Of a stretch of 64,000 nucleotides of DNA, positions 9,728-19,538 are shown piece by piece. The stretch's first letter is position 1, and every line of letters begins with the position of its first letter. Both the position numbers and the translations under genes were made by a program. The notes beneath the pieces were generated by a model. That model was not told where the DNA came from. It searched no databases and worked only from the letters and a program-made list of their open reading frames with translations. Source of the DNA: Cellulophaga sp. HaHaR_3_176 (GTDB taxonomy: Bacteria; Bacteroidota; Bacteroidia; Flavobacteriales; Flavobacteriaceae); the NCBI RefSeq assembly GCF_019021925.1, contig NZ_CP058990.1:481001-545000 (forward strand). Direction: 5' to 3'.

Positions 9728-9970
9728 TTAGCCTTCATAAACTTCGCCTCTATGAGGTTTTAAAGCGTCTCTTACTTTTAGCATTTCAACTTCGTTAACA
9801 ACTAAAAATGCAATACTATACATGTCATTTAATGAAGAATGCCCGGTAATGTTAAGGTCTAGTTTTTCAAGTTCAATAAATTCTTTTAAATGAATTTCAT
9901 GGTGTTCTGCGGTTTTTGCAGCGGCAGGGCCTCTGAAATCCCATATTAATTTAATTTTTCGATTACTCAT
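9728..9970 (-). CDS. conserved hypothetical protein (80 aa)
   Basis: This is a small soluble protein beginning MSNRKIKLIWDFRGPAAAKT and containing two histidines in TAEHHEIHLKEF and the tail ALKPHRGEVYEG. It has no signal peptide or membrane segment. The composition and conserved-looking WDFRGP and HRGEV segments suggest a real gene, though I do not recognise a named family. It lies directly upstream of the serine hydrolase lipoprotein on the same strand and is divergent from the SurA-like cluster. Confidence 0.6.
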   Translation of the reverse strand: MSNRKIKLIWDFRGPAAAKTAEHHEIHLKEFIELEKLDLNITGHSSLNDMYSIAFLVVNEVEMLKVRDALKPHRGEVYEG

Positions 9971-10071
9971 TTGGTAAAATTATAATTTAGAAGTTTCGTT
10001 TTTATCACTATAAACCGTGATAATTATAATAGAACGTTAAAAATAGTTGATTTTTGATTAAAATTAGGAAC

Positions 10072-10101
10072 TTGCACAACGTCCGTTATTTATTATTTTT
10101 G
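10072..10101 (+). promoter_or_regulatory. promoter of the SurA-like cluster
   Basis: TTG at 10072-10074 and TATTTTTG (TAnnTTTG) at 10094-10101 are separated by 19 bases, the ideal Bacteroidetes spacing. Transcription should begin at about 10106, which is the A of the start codon. Confidence 0.65.
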
Positions 10102-10105
10102 CAAG

Positions 10106-10990
10106 ATGCAGTCATCTAAGTGTATAATTTCTAAAATATTTGGCGTAGTAACGCTTTTAATATTCTTCTCTAGCTTATTTTCTTGTGATTCTTTTTTTAA
10201 AAAAGAGGAAGACAAGGCCCCTTTGGCTCGTGTTGGTGAATCTTATTTATATAAAGAAGATATTCAAGATTTATTAAAGAATAATGTTTCAAAAGAGGAT
10301 AGTGCGGCATTTGTTACCAATTACATTAATAATTGGGCAACTAAGCAGTTGCTATTATCAAAATCAAAAATAAACTTACCGCAAGAGCAGTTAAGTGAAT
10401 TTAATCAGCTTATAGAAAATTATAAGACAGATTTATATACAAGAGCTTATAAGGAGGCTTTAGTGAGTCAATCTCAAGACACTATAATTTCAGATGCTGA
10501 ACTAGCTAGTTTTTACGAACGAGAAAAACAGAATTTCAGGTTAAAAGAAAAAATTGTTAGACTTCGTTTTATTGAGCTTCCAAAGCAATTTTTAAATAAA
10601 GATAATGTTCAAAAAAGTTTAGATAGATTTAATACTAAAGATGAGCGTTTTTTAGATTCTATAGGTATACAATTTAAAAAATTAAATTTTAATGATTCTC
10701 TTTGGGTTAAGGCTTCTAGGATTGTAAATGAAATTCCTCCCCTAACATTTGAAAATGAGGATAGGTACTTAAAAAAATCACAATTTTTTGAATTACAGGA
10801 TTCATTAGGGGTATATTTGGCAAAAGTTACTGACGTGTTGGGCGTTAATGAGACATCTCCATTGTCATTTGTTAAGCCAACAATCAAGCAAGTACTATTA
10901 AATAGAAGGCGTTTAGAGCATATCAGAAAATTAGAAACTGAGATTATCGATGATGCAATTAAAGACAAAGAATTTGAAGTCTATGAATAA
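10106..10990 (+). CDS. SurA-N-like / PPIase-family lipoprotein
   Basis: This 294-residue lipoprotein (signal ending LIFFSSLFSC) has the helical SurA-N/PrsA-type chaperone arrangement: a VGESYLYKEDI segment of the kind that begins parvulin proteins, an AELASFYEREKQNFRLKEKIV linker and a C-terminal helix. I see no clear parvulin catalytic domain, so it probably acts as a holdase-type chaperone for envelope proteins. Its last 8 bases overlap the start of the next gene, a SurA-type parvulin, so the two should be translated together. The promoter places the transcript start on the start codon itself. Confidence 0.75.
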   Translation: MQSSKCIISKIFGVVTLLIFFSSLFSCDSFFKKEEDKAPLARVGESYLYKEDIQDLLKNNVSKEDSAAFVTNYINNWATKQLLLSKSKINLPQEQLSEFNQLIENYKTDLYTRAYKEALVSQSQDTIISDAELASFYEREKQNFRLKEKIVRLRFIELPKQFLNKDNVQKSLDRFNTKDERFLDSIGIQFKKLNFNDSLWVKASRIVNEIPPLTFENEDRYLKKSQFFELQDSLGVYLAKVTDVLGVNETSPLSFVKPTIKQVLLNRRRLEHIRKLETEIIDDAIKDKEFEVYE

Positions 10991-12419
10991 GGTTAAAAAC
11001 ACAATTACAATACTTACATCATTATTAACTATTGGTTTTGCAAGTGCGCAAGATACTATGGTAGACGAAACGGTTGTAGATACGTCTCAAGTAGCTGATG
11101 TGGCAATGGTTCCTGACTCAATAAATACATTTAAGAAAATTAAAATTGATGGTGTTGCTGCTGTTGTAGGTGAATATTTAATATTAGAATCTGATATAGA
11201 TAAGACATTAATAGATTTAAGAAATCAAGGTGTATCAGAAGAAGATGTTTCAAGATGTGGCCTTTTAGGTAAGTTGATGGAAGATCGTTTGTATGCTCAC
11301 CAGGCAGTACAAGATAGTATTCTTGTATCTGATGATGAGGTAAATGCGACTAGCGATGGTCAAATTGAACAATTAGTATCTAAAGTAGGTTCTATCGAAA
11401 AGGTGTTAGCGTTTTATAAAAAACCAGACGAAGCTAGTTTCAGAGAAGAGTTATATAAAATTAATAAGCTTAGATTATTATCTGACCGTATGAAGCAGAA
11501 AATCGTAAGCGAAATAGAAATTACACCGGAAGAAGTTCGTCAGTTTTTTAATAAAATACCAGAAGATCAACGTCCAGTATTTGGTGCTGAGTTAGAAATT
11601 GCACAAATTGTTAAAAAACCAGAGGCTCCAGAAGAAGAGAAGCAAAAAGTAATAGATCGTTTAAATAGAATACGTGAAGATGTTCTAGAAAGAGGTTCTA
11701 GTTTTTCTATAAAAGCAATATTAAATAGTGAAGATCCTGGCTCTAAACAAAACGGTGGTTTATATAAGATAAATAAAAAATCAGGTTTCGTAAAAGAATT
11801 TAAAGATGCAGCTTTTAGTATGCAAGAAGGTCAAGTATCAGAGCCTTTTGAGACTGAATTTGGTTTTCATATATTAACTGTAGATAAAATTTTAGGTCAA
11901 GATAGAGAGGTTCGTCATATTTTAATGGTACCTAAAGTTCCAGAAAGTTCTTTAGATGAGGCAAAAAAAGAATTAGATTCTATTCGTGAAAGTATTATAT
12001 CATCTAAATTTACGTTCGGACAAGCAGCTTTAAACTTTTCAGATCAAAAAGAAACAAAATTTGATGGTGGACAATTAAGAAATCCAGCAGATTATAGTTC
12101 ACGTTTTGAGTTAACGAGTATGGATCCTACTTTTTATAATCAAATAAGAAATTTAAAAGACAATGAAATTTCTCAACCTATATTAGAAGAAGATCCAAGA
12201 TCAGGAACGAGTTATAAGATCATGAAAATAACAAATAGATATGATGAGCATGTTGCTGATTTTTCTAAAGATTATTTAAAAATACAAGAGTTAGCTTTGT
12301 CTCAAAAGCAAATAGATACAATGACTAAATGGATGAAAGAACACATAGATGAAACATATGTGAGTGTAAATGCATCAAATAGAGATTGTAGTTTTGAAAA
12401 TAAATGGGTAAAAGAATAG
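10983..12419 (+). CDS. periplasmic peptidyl-prolyl isomerase, SurA type
   Basis: This 478-residue secreted foldase has the signal peptide MNKVKNTITILTSLLTIGFASAQ. A SurA-N domain follows (VAAVVGEYLILESDIDKTL, about residues 50-190), then two parvulin domains. The first runs from AELEIAQIV to FGFHILTVDKI, with the typical GGLYKI and FPFE-like patch; the second begins VRHILMVPKV and looks more divergent. It should help outer-membrane proteins fold in the periplasm. I start at ATG 10983, which overlaps the upstream gene by 8 bases, because a methionine 33 bases earlier would put extra residues before the signal peptide. moxR follows 3 bases after the stop. Confidence 0.88.
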   Translation: MNKVKNTITILTSLLTIGFASAQDTMVDETVVDTSQVADVAMVPDSINTFKKIKIDGVAAVVGEYLILESDIDKTLIDLRNQGVSEEDVSRCGLLGKLMEDRLYAHQAVQDSILVSDDEVNATSDGQIEQLVSKVGSIEKVLAFYKKPDEASFREELYKINKLRLLSDRMKQKIVSEIEITPEEVRQFFNKIPEDQRPVFGAELEIAQIVKKPEAPEEEKQKVIDRLNRIREDVLERGSSFSIKAILNSEDPGSKQNGGLYKINKKSGFVKEFKDAAFSMQEGQVSEPFETEFGFHILTVDKILGQDREVRHILMVPKVPESSLDEAKKELDSIRESIISSKFTFGQAALNFSDQKETKFDGGQLRNPADYSSRFELTSMDPTFYNQIRNLKDNEISQPILEEDPRSGTSYKIMKITNRYDEHVADFSKDYLKIQELALSQKQIDTMTKWMKEHIDETYVSVNASNRDCSFENKWVKE

Positions 12420-12422
12420 TAA

Positions 12423-13376
12423 ATGTCAGATGTTACAGCAGTACATAATCTTGTAGAAAAACACGTAGCCTTAAAAAAGGAAATAGCCAAAGTAATTATT
12501 GGCCAAGATGTTGTTGTAAATCAAATATTGCTATCAATTTATACCGGTGGTCACTCTTTATTGATAGGTGTACCTGGTTTAGCTAAAACATTAATGGTAA
12601 ACACCATTTCAAAAACGTTAGGATTAAACTTTAAAAGAATTCAGTTTACACCAGATTTAATGCCTAGTGATATATTAGGTAGTGAAATTTTAGATAAGGA
12701 CAGAAATTTTAAGTTCATAAAAGGTCCTATTTTTTCGAACATTGTTTTAGCTGATGAAATAAATAGAACACCGCCAAAAACGCAAGCTGCATTGTTAGAA
12801 GCTATGCAAGAACAAACAGTTACTGTAGCGGGGAACAATTATCAATTAGCTGCGCCATATTTTGTATTGGCAACTCAAAACCCAATAGAGCAAGAAGGAA
12901 CCTACCCTTTGCCAGAAGCGCAACTAGATCGTTTTATGTTTGCTATTGAATTAAAATACCCGTCAGTTAGTGAAGAGGTTGAGATTGTTAAGGCAACAAC
13001 AACAAATAAAACGCTGACGATTAATGCACTTTTTAATGCTGAAGAAATTGTAGCTGTACAGCAATTAATACGACGAGTACCTGTGCCAGATAATGTTGTA
13101 GAATATGCTGTAAATTTAGTGCATAGCACAAGACCTAATCAAGATTCTGCATCTTCTTATGTAAAGAATTATTTAGATTGGGGAGCAGGTCCAAGAGCTT
13201 CTCAGAATTTAATTTTAGCGGCTAAAGCACACGCTATTGTTAATGGGAAATACTCTCCAGATATTGAAGATGTAAAAGCAGTTTCTATCGGAATTTTACG
13301 TCATAGAATTATCAAAAACTACAAAGCAGAAGCAGAAGGTATATCTGAAGAGGATATAATTCGTGAATTATTGTAG
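12423..13376 (+). CDS. MoxR-family AAA+ ATPase
   Basis: This 317-residue AAA+ protein of the MoxR/AAA_3 type is a chaperone-like ATPase that often works with a von Willebrand-domain partner in maturing metalloenzymes or envelope proteins. Walker A is GVPGLAKT (about residue 42), Walker B VLADEINRTPP, and there are sensor motifs ATQNPIEQEGTYPLPEAQLDRF and a C-terminal lid domain. The usual DUF58 and VWA partner genes do not follow it here. It sits 3 bases behind the SurA-type gene and probably shares its transcript. Confidence 0.9.
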   Translation: MSDVTAVHNLVEKHVALKKEIAKVIIGQDVVVNQILLSIYTGGHSLLIGVPGLAKTLMVNTISKTLGLNFKRIQFTPDLMPSDILGSEILDKDRNFKFIKGPIFSNIVLADEINRTPPKTQAALLEAMQEQTVTVAGNNYQLAAPYFVLATQNPIEQEGTYPLPEAQLDRFMFAIELKYPSVSEEVEIVKATTTNKTLTINALFNAEEIVAVQQLIRRVPVPDNVVEYAVNLVHSTRPNQDSASSYVKNYLDWGAGPRASQNLILAAKAHAIVNGKYSPDIEDVKAVSIGILRHRIIKNYKAEAEGISEEDIIRELL

Positions 13377-13530
13377 AAATACTATATAGATTCAAACGTT
13401 TTCGTAAGAGATATTTTATAAAAAAGTACAATTAAATGTAGTATTCGTTTTTTTGAATACTCTTTTTGAAATTTTTCTTAATTTCAATCGAATCAATTCA
13501 GAAATCTTTTATTTAGCTTCAATATTTTAG

Positions 13531-13538
13531 TAATTTTG
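13531..13538 (+). promoter_or_regulatory. -7 promoter element of acnB
   Basis: TAATTTTG fits TAnnTTTG. The predicted transcript start near 13543 rules out the in-frame TTG at 13544 as a practical translation start and supports the ATG at 13577. Confidence 0.5.
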
Positions 13539-13576
13539 TAAGATTGCAACAACCTAAAAGTAGATTTTCTAAATAT

Positions 13577-16351
13577 ATGAGCATTTATAAAGATTACCTT
13601 GAGCAGATAGAAGAACGAAAAGAAAAAGGACTTCATCCGCAGCCAATTGATAGTGCTGAATTGCTAAGTAAAATAATTGAGCAAATTAAAGACCTAGATA
13701 ATGAGTACAGAGAAGATTCTCTTAACTTTTTTATTTATAACGTTTTGCCTGGTACTACTAGTGCAGCTGGCGTTAAGGCTAAGTTTTTAAAAGAAATAAT
13801 TCTAGGAGAATTAGTGGTAAAAGAAATTACACCTGCTTTTGCTCTTGAACAATTATCTCACATGAAGGGTGGGCCTTCGGTAGCCGTTTTATTAGATGTT
13901 GCCTTAGGTTCTGATGTAGCATTGGCAAAACAAGCCGCTGAGGTGTTAAAAACACAGGTTTTCCTTTATGAGGCTGATACTACTCGCTTAGAAGAAGCTT
14001 TAAATAACGGTAGTGCAATTGCGAAAGATATTATAGAAAGCTATGCCAAAGCAGAGTTTTTCACAAAGCTTCCTGAAATTGAAGAAGAAATACAAGTAGT
14101 TACTTATATCGCTGGTGTTGGTGATATTTCAACAGATTTATTATCTCCAGGTGGTGATGCGCACTCAAGATCAGATCGTGAGTTGCATGGTCAATGTATG
14201 TTTGAGCATAACAAAGACATGCAAAGTGAATTATTGGCTCTAAAGGAACAACATCCAGATAAGCGTGTAATGCTAATTGCAGAAAAAGGAACAATGGGAG
14301 TTGGTTCTTCTAGAATGTCTGGTGTGAATAACGTAGCGTTATGGACTGGTGTCCCTTTTAGTAAATATGTCCCATTTATCAATTTTGCGCCAGTAATTGC
14401 AGGTACCAATGGTATTGCTCCAATTTTCTTGACGACAGTTGGTGTAACTGGTGGTATTGGTTTGGATCTTAAAAACTGGGTAAAGCAAAAAGATGCTGAT
14501 GGCAATACAATTGTCGATGCAGATGGTGAACCAATTTTAAAGCAAATGTATTCTGTTGCAACTGGTACGGTGCTTACGATTAATACCAAAGAGAAAAAAC
14601 TTTATCACGATAAAGTAGAATTGAAAGATATCTCAGCAGCATTTACTCCACAAAAAATGGAGTTCATGAAGGCAGGTGGATCCTACGCAGTTGTTTTCGG
14701 TAAAAAATTACAAACTTTCGCTTCTAAAGTATTAGGTGTAGATGTTGTGCCTGTATATGCACCGTCAAAGGAAATCACTATTGAAGGTCAGGGTTTAACA
14801 GCAGTAGAAAAAATATTCAATAGAAATGCAGTAGGTACATCAGGTGCAACGTTGCACGCTGGTTCTTATGTACGTGCAGAAGTAAATATCGTAGGCTCCC
14901 AAGATACTACAGGTTTAATGACTTCTCAAGAATTAGAGATGATGGCCGCAACGGTTATATCTCCAATTGTTGATGGAGCGTATCAATCTGGCTGTCATAC
15001 AGCATCGGTTTGGGATGATAAGTCTAAGGCTAACATTCCAAGATTAATGAGTTTTATGAACGACTTTGGTTTAATTACTGGTCGTGATCCAAAAGGAAAA
15101 TATTTTCCTATGACGGATGTTATTCATAAAGTATTAAACGATATTACTGTTGGAGACTGGGACATCATTATTGGTGGAGATTCGCATACACGAATGTCTA
15201 AAGGTGTTGCTTTTGGAGCAGATTCAGGAACCGTTGCATTAGCACTTGCTACAGGTGAGGCTTCAATGCCAATACCTGAGTCAGTAAAAGTAACTTTTAA
15301 AGGGCAAATGAAATCTTATATGGATTTCCGTGATGTGGTACACGCAACACAGTCTCAAATGTTAAAGCAATTTGGTGGTGAAAATGTATTCCAAGGTCGT
15401 GTTATCGAAGTGCACATTGGAACACTTACTGCAGATGAAGCTTTTACTTTTACAGATTGGACAGCAGAGATGAAAGCAAAAGCTTCTATCTGTATTTCAG
15501 AAGACGAAACATTAATTGAGTCTTTAGAGATTGCAAAAGGTCGTATCCAAATCATGATTGATAAAGGAATGGACAATGCTAAGGGAGTACTTAAAGGTTT
15601 AGTTGATAAAGCGGAAACTAGAATTACAGAACTTAAAACTGGTATGAAGCCATCTTTAAGACCAGATGCAAATGCTAAATATCATGCAGAAGTTATTATC
15701 GATCTAGATGAGATAGCAGAACCAATGATTGCTGATCCAGATGTAAATAACGATGATGTTTCTAAACGTTATACACATGATAATATTAGACCATTATCTT
15801 ACTATGGAGGTGTTAAGAAAGTTGATTTAGGTTTCGTAGGTTCTTGTATGGTTCATAAAGGTGATATGAAAATATTAGCTCAAATGTTAAAGAATGTTGA
15901 AGCTCAATATGGTAAAGTTGAATTTAAGGCACCTTTAGTTGTTGCTCCTCCAACTTATAATATTGTTGATGAGTTAAAAGCAGAAGGAGATTGGGATGTT
16001 CTAGTAAAATATTCAGGTTTCGAGTTTGACGATAATGCACCAAAAGGATTAGCACGTACTAAATATGAAAACATGTTGTATTTAGAGCGTCCAGGTTGTA
16101 ACTTATGTATGGGTAACCAAGAAAAAGCAGAACCAGGAGACACGGTTATGGCTACATCAACACGTTTATTCCAAGGAAGAGTTGTAAAAGATACTGGTGA
16201 GAAAAAAGGTGAATCTTTATTATCATCTACTCCAGTAGTAGTTTTATCTACAATTTTAGGTAGAACACCTACTATGGCAGAATACGAAGCAGCTGTAGAT
16301 GGTATTGTATTGACAAAGTTTAAACCTTCAACAAAAGAATTGGTTAAATAG
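13577..16351 (+). CDS. acnB: bifunctional aconitate hydratase 2 / 2-methylisocitrate dehydratase
   Basis: AcnB interconverts citrate and isocitrate in the TCA cycle and can also dehydrate 2-methylisocitrate. The 924-residue protein (from ATG 13577, MSIYKDYLEQIEERKEKG) opens with the AcnB-specific HEAT-like domain, then the swivel domain, and ends with the catalytic domains. The 4Fe-4S ligands are visible: a cysteine in GSCMVHKGDM and the pair in PGCNLCMGNQ. A substrate-binding GGDSHTRMSKG is present. It is monocistronic with its own terminator. A second aconitase of a different type follows directly. Confidence 0.95.
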   Translation: MSIYKDYLEQIEERKEKGLHPQPIDSAELLSKIIEQIKDLDNEYREDSLNFFIYNVLPGTTSAAGVKAKFLKEIILGELVVKEITPAFALEQLSHMKGGPSVAVLLDVALGSDVALAKQAAEVLKTQVFLYEADTTRLEEALNNGSAIAKDIIESYAKAEFFTKLPEIEEEIQVVTYIAGVGDISTDLLSPGGDAHSRSDRELHGQCMFEHNKDMQSELLALKEQHPDKRVMLIAEKGTMGVGSSRMSGVNNVALWTGVPFSKYVPFINFAPVIAGTNGIAPIFLTTVGVTGGIGLDLKNWVKQKDADGNTIVDADGEPILKQMYSVATGTVLTINTKEKKLYHDKVELKDISAAFTPQKMEFMKAGGSYAVVFGKKLQTFASKVLGVDVVPVYAPSKEITIEGQGLTAVEKIFNRNAVGTSGATLHAGSYVRAEVNIVGSQDTTGLMTSQELEMMAATVISPIVDGAYQSGCHTASVWDDKSKANIPRLMSFMNDFGLITGRDPKGKYFPMTDVIHKVLNDITVGDWDIIIGGDSHTRMSKGVAFGADSGTVALALATGEASMPIPESVKVTFKGQMKSYMDFRDVVHATQSQMLKQFGGENVFQGRVIEVHIGTLTADEAFTFTDWTAEMKAKASICISEDETLIESLEIAKGRIQIMIDKGMDNAKGVLKGLVDKAETRITELKTGMKPSLRPDANAKYHAEVIIDLDEIAEPMIADPDVNNDDVSKRYTHDNIRPLSYYGGVKKVDLGFVGSCMVHKGDMKILAQMLKNVEAQYGKVEFKAPLVVAPPTYNIVDELKAEGDWDVLVKYSGFEFDDNAPKGLARTKYENMLYLERPGCNLCMGNQEKAEPGDTVMATSTRLFQGRVVKDTGEKKGESLLSSTPVVVLSTILGRTPTMAEYEAAVDGIVLTKFKPSTKELVK

Positions 16352-16375
16352 TAATTACATAACTATAAATTATAG

Positions 16376-16407
16376 AAAAGCCTGAGTCGTAGACTTAGGC
16401 TTTTTTT
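16376..16407 (+). terminator. terminator after acnB
   Basis: Stem AAAAGCCTGAGT with ACTTAGGCTTTT (one G-U pair), followed by T's, 25 bases after the acnB stop. Confidence 0.8.
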
Positions 16408-16596
16408 GTGTCATTTATTTATGCTATAGAGTCCTTTTAAAAAGGATTGTTTCTTTAATATTGGACTTGTTTTAGAATGATGTGAATCCTTTTTTATAAT
16501 CATTCTATATATGGAAAATCAAGTTTTTTGTACCCTCTATATTTTGTATCTTGTGGTGTGAAAAAAACAAGCAAATAATAAACTTAAATAAATCTT

Positions 16597-18870
16597 ATGG
16601 CATTTGATATCGATATGATTAAAGGTGTGTATTCAAATATGTCTAAGCGTGTAGATGAAGCACGTAAGATTGTTGGAAAACCACTAACACTTTCAGAAAA
16701 AATATTATATTCTCATTTATGGGACGGGAGTCCGTCTAAAGTTTTTACCAGAGGTAAAGACTATGTAGATTTTGCTCCAGACCGTATAGCTTGTCAAGAT
16801 GCTACAGCGCAAATGGCTTTACTTCAATTTATGCAAGCTGGGAAGCCAAAAGTAGCAGTGCCAACTACAGTACACTGTGATCACTTGATTCAAGCAAAAA
16901 GTGGAGCAGCTGTAGATTTAAAATCTGCGAATAACACAAGTGCTGAAGTTTTTAATTTCTTAGAATCTGTTTCTAACAAATATGGTATTGGTTTCTGGAA
17001 GCCAGGAGCTGGTATCATTCACCAAGTAGTATTAGAAAATTATGCATTCCCAGGAGGGATGATGATTGGTACCGATTCTCATACAGTAAATGCTGGTGGT
17101 TTAGGTATGGTTGCTATAGGAGTAGGTGGTGCTGATGCTGTAGATGTTATGGCGGGTATGGCTTGGGAACTTAAATTTCCAAAACTAATAGGTGTAAAGT
17201 TAACTGGTAATATTTCTGGTTGGACAGCACCTAAAGATGTAATACTTAAAGTTGCCGAAATTCTTACTGTAAAAGGTGGTACAGGTGCAATTGTTGAATA
17301 TTTTGGAGAAGGAGCTAAAAATCTTTCTTGTACAGGTAAAGGTACTATCTGTAACATGGGAGCTGAAATAGGAGCTACAACTTCTACTTTTGGTTATGAC
17401 GAGTCTATGGAGCGTTATTTAAGAGCAACTGATAGAGCTGATATCGCTGATGCTGCAAATAAAGTTAAAGAACACTTAACAGCAGATGCTGAGGTTTATG
17501 CAAACCCAGAACAATATTTTGATGAAGTTATAGAAATTAATTTATCAGAATTAACACCGTTATTAAATGGACCTTTTACGCCAGACTTATCAACTAAAGT
17601 TGGTAGTGATATGACGGAGAAAGCAACCAAAAACGATTGGCCTTTAGCAGTAGAATGGGGTTTAATAGGTTCTTGTACAAACTCTTCTTATGAAGATTTA
17701 TCAAGAGCATCATCTATAGCACAGCAAGCTTTAGATAAAGGATTAAAAATGAAATCGGAATTAGGAATTAATCCTGGTTCAGAACAAGTAAGATATACTG
17801 CAGACAGAGATGGTATTTTAAATGTATTTGAGAAATTGAATGCTAAAATATTTACAAATGCATGTGGGCCATGTATCGGTCAATGGGCTAGATATAGTGA
17901 TCCTAAGAATGCTCCTAAAAACAGTATAGTACATTCTTTTAACAGAAACTTTGCAAAACGTGCAGATGGTAACCCAAACACACATGCTTTTGTAGCTTCT
18001 CCTGAATTAACTGCTGCAATAGCAATATCTGGTCGTCTGGATTTTAATCCGATGACAGATACTTTAATCAATGAAAACGGAGAAGAAGTGAAATTCGATG
18101 AGCCAACAGGATGGGAATTACCTCCAAAAGGTTTTGCTGTTGAAGATGCAGGTTACTTAGCACCTGATGCAGATGGTTCTGGTGTAGTTGTAAAAGTGGC
18201 TTCAGATTCAGAAAGATTACAATTATTAGAGCCTTTTACGCCTATAAAAGACGAAAGTTTAATGGGAGCTAAATTGCTAATTAAAGCATTTGGCAAATGT
18301 ACAACAGATCATATTTCTATGGCAGGCCCATGGTTACGTTTTCGTGGACATTTAGATAATATTTCAAACAACTGTTTAATTGGGGCAGTTAACGCTTTTG
18401 GTGAAAAAACTAATTTTGTTAAAAACCAATTAACAGGTGAGTTTGGTGGTGTTCCAGATACAGCTCGTGCTTACAAAGCAGCGGGTGTTAGATCGGTAGT
18501 AGTTGGTGATCATAATTACGGAGAAGGTTCTTCTCGAGAGCATGCTGCAATGGAGCCTAGACATTTAGGTGTTGCTGCTGTAATTGTAAAATCTTTTGCT
18601 CGAATTCATGAAACAAACCTTAAAAAACAAGGTATGTTAGGTTTAACTTTCGATAATGAGAGTGATTACGACCTAGTTCAAGAGGACGACACGTTTAACT
18701 TTATAGATATTAATGAGTTTAGCCCAGATAAACCACTTACTATAGAGTTAGTTCATGCTGATGGAAGTAAGGATGCTATTGTAGTAAACCATACCTATAA
18801 CCAGCCTCAAATAGACTGGTACAGAGAAGGTTCCGCATTAAATGTTATAAAGAAAGAAAATGTTAGTTAA
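16597..18870 (+). CDS. aconitate hydratase, mitochondrial/AcnA type
   Basis: This 757-residue aconitase resembles the mitochondrial enzyme rather than AcnB: the catalytic domains come first and the swivel domain last. The cluster cysteines lie in [10 protein letters not shown] and [31 protein letters not shown] and the C-terminal [17 protein letters not shown] complete the active site. It catalyses the citrate-isocitrate step. Lying immediately after acnB but separated by a terminator and a 245-base gap, it is probably expressed on its own. Two aconitases may be used under different iron or oxidative conditions. Confidence 0.94.
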   Translation: MAFDIDMIKGVYSNMSKRVDEARKIVGKPLTLSEKILYSHLWDGSPSKVFTRGKDYVDFAPDRIACQDATAQMALLQFMQAGKPKVAVPTTVHCDHLIQAKSGAAVDLKSANNTSAEVFNFLESVSNKYGIGFWKPGAGIIHQVVLENYAFPGGMMIGTDSHTVNAGGLGMVAIGVGGADAVDVMAGMAWELKFPKLIGVKLTGNISGWTAPKDVILKVAEILTVKGGTGAIVEYFGEGAKNLSCTGKGTICNMGAEIGATTSTFGYDESMERYLRATDRADIADAANKVKEHLTADAEVYANPEQYFDEVIEINLSELTPLLNGPFTPDLSTKVGSDMTEKATKNDWPLAVEWGLIGSCTNSSYEDLSRASSIAQQALDKGLKMKSELGINPGSEQVRYTADRDGILNVFEKLNAKIFTNACGPCIGQWARYSDPKNAPKNSIVHSFNRNFAKRADGNPNTHAFVASPELTAAIAISGRLDFNPMTDTLINENGEEVKFDEPTGWELPPKGFAVEDAGYLAPDADGSGVVVKVASDSERLQLLEPFTPIKDESLMGAKLLIKAFGKCTTDHISMAGPWLRFRGHLDNISNNCLIGAVNAFGEKTNFVKNQLTGEFGGVPDTARAYKAAGVRSVVVGDHNYGEGSSREHAAMEPRHLGVAAVIVKSFARIHETNLKKQGMLGLTFDNESDYDLVQEDDTFNFIDINEFSPDKPLTIELVHADGSKDAIVVNHTYNQPQIDWYREGSALNVIKKENVS

Positions 18871-18923
18871 ATAATAATGAAGTAATTTCTTACTTTGTTA
18901 AAAAAGTTAAATTTTAATTCACT

Positions 18924-18954
18924 AAAACTCCTGATTTTCATCAGGAGTTTTTTA
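18924..18954 (+). terminator. terminator after the second aconitase gene
   Basis: Perfect 11-bp stem (AAAACTCCTGA at 18924-18934 with TCAGGAGTTTT at 18941-18951) followed by T's. Confidence 0.85.
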
Positions 18955-18960
18955 GTTTTG
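18953..18960 (+). promoter_or_regulatory. -7 element for the TlpA-like pair
   Basis: TAGTTTTG (TAnnTTTG) overlaps the end of the preceding terminator and lies 17 bases upstream of the ATG at 18978, giving a very short leader. Confidence 0.45.
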
Positions 18961-18977
18961 AAGAAAGTTATTTACTT

Positions 18978-19538
18978 ATGAAAAGCACCATTAAAATTGT
19001 ATTGAATATTTTATTATTTGCTTTTATAATTTCATTTTTTGTAACTCCTTTAGGTGATTACAGTAAAATTTTGTTAAATAAAATATTTTCTTTTAGTCCA
19101 TCTGTTACCGATGAAAGTGATAGAAATAAGGTAACTGATTACGATTGGAGACTAAAAGATGAAAATTGGAATTTTTTCAATTTTAATAAATCTAAAGGTA
19201 AAGTAGTTTTTGTAAATTTTTGGGCATCATGGGTATTGCCATGTGAAGCTGAGTTAGAAAGTATTCAAAATTTTTATGATACGTATGGCGAAACGGTCGA
19301 TTTTTATATTATAACAAATGAAGAGCGCGAGCCAGTAGAAACTTTCATAAAAGAGCATGGTTTTACATTTCCAGTTACCTACTTATTTATAGGTGAGAAA
19401 ACAGCTGTGCCAAATTCAGAAGTGCCATCTTCATATTTAATTGATAAAAAAGGTAATATTCTTATCTATAAAGAGGGGATTGCTGATTGGGATAACTCTA
19501 AAATTTACGATTTAGTAGATAGACTTTTGTCTGAATAA
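18978..19538 (+). CDS. TlpA/ResA-like thioredoxin-fold protein lacking the first CXXC cysteine
   Basis: This 186-residue protein has an N-terminal membrane anchor (IVLNILLFAFIISFFVTPLG) and a TlpA-type thioredoxin domain. At the active site it reads FWASWVLPC, so position 86 is valine where TlpA proteins have cysteine; only Cys89 remains. The cis-proline loop (SEVPSSYLI) is kept. It cannot do ordinary dithiol-disulfide exchange; a mixed-disulfide, chaperone or regulatory role is possible. Its TAA overlaps the ATG of the next gene by one base (TAATG). The second gene is an intact TlpA homologue, so this is a tandem duplication with one diverged copy. Confidence 0.85.
   Translation: MKSTIKIVLNILLFAFIISFFVTPLGDYSKILLNKIFSFSPSVTDESDRNKVTDYDWRLKDENWNFFNFNKSKGKVVFVNFWASWVLPCEAELESIQNFYDTYGETVDFYIITNEEREPVETFIKEHGFTFPVTYLFIGEKTAVPNSEVPSSYLIDKKGNILIYKEGIADWDNSKIYDLVDRLLSE

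Noticed and set aside
13544..13576. TTG start for acnB, adding 11 residues
   Set aside because: The promoter -7 element and predicted transcript start leave no leader, and homologues begin at MSIYKDYL.
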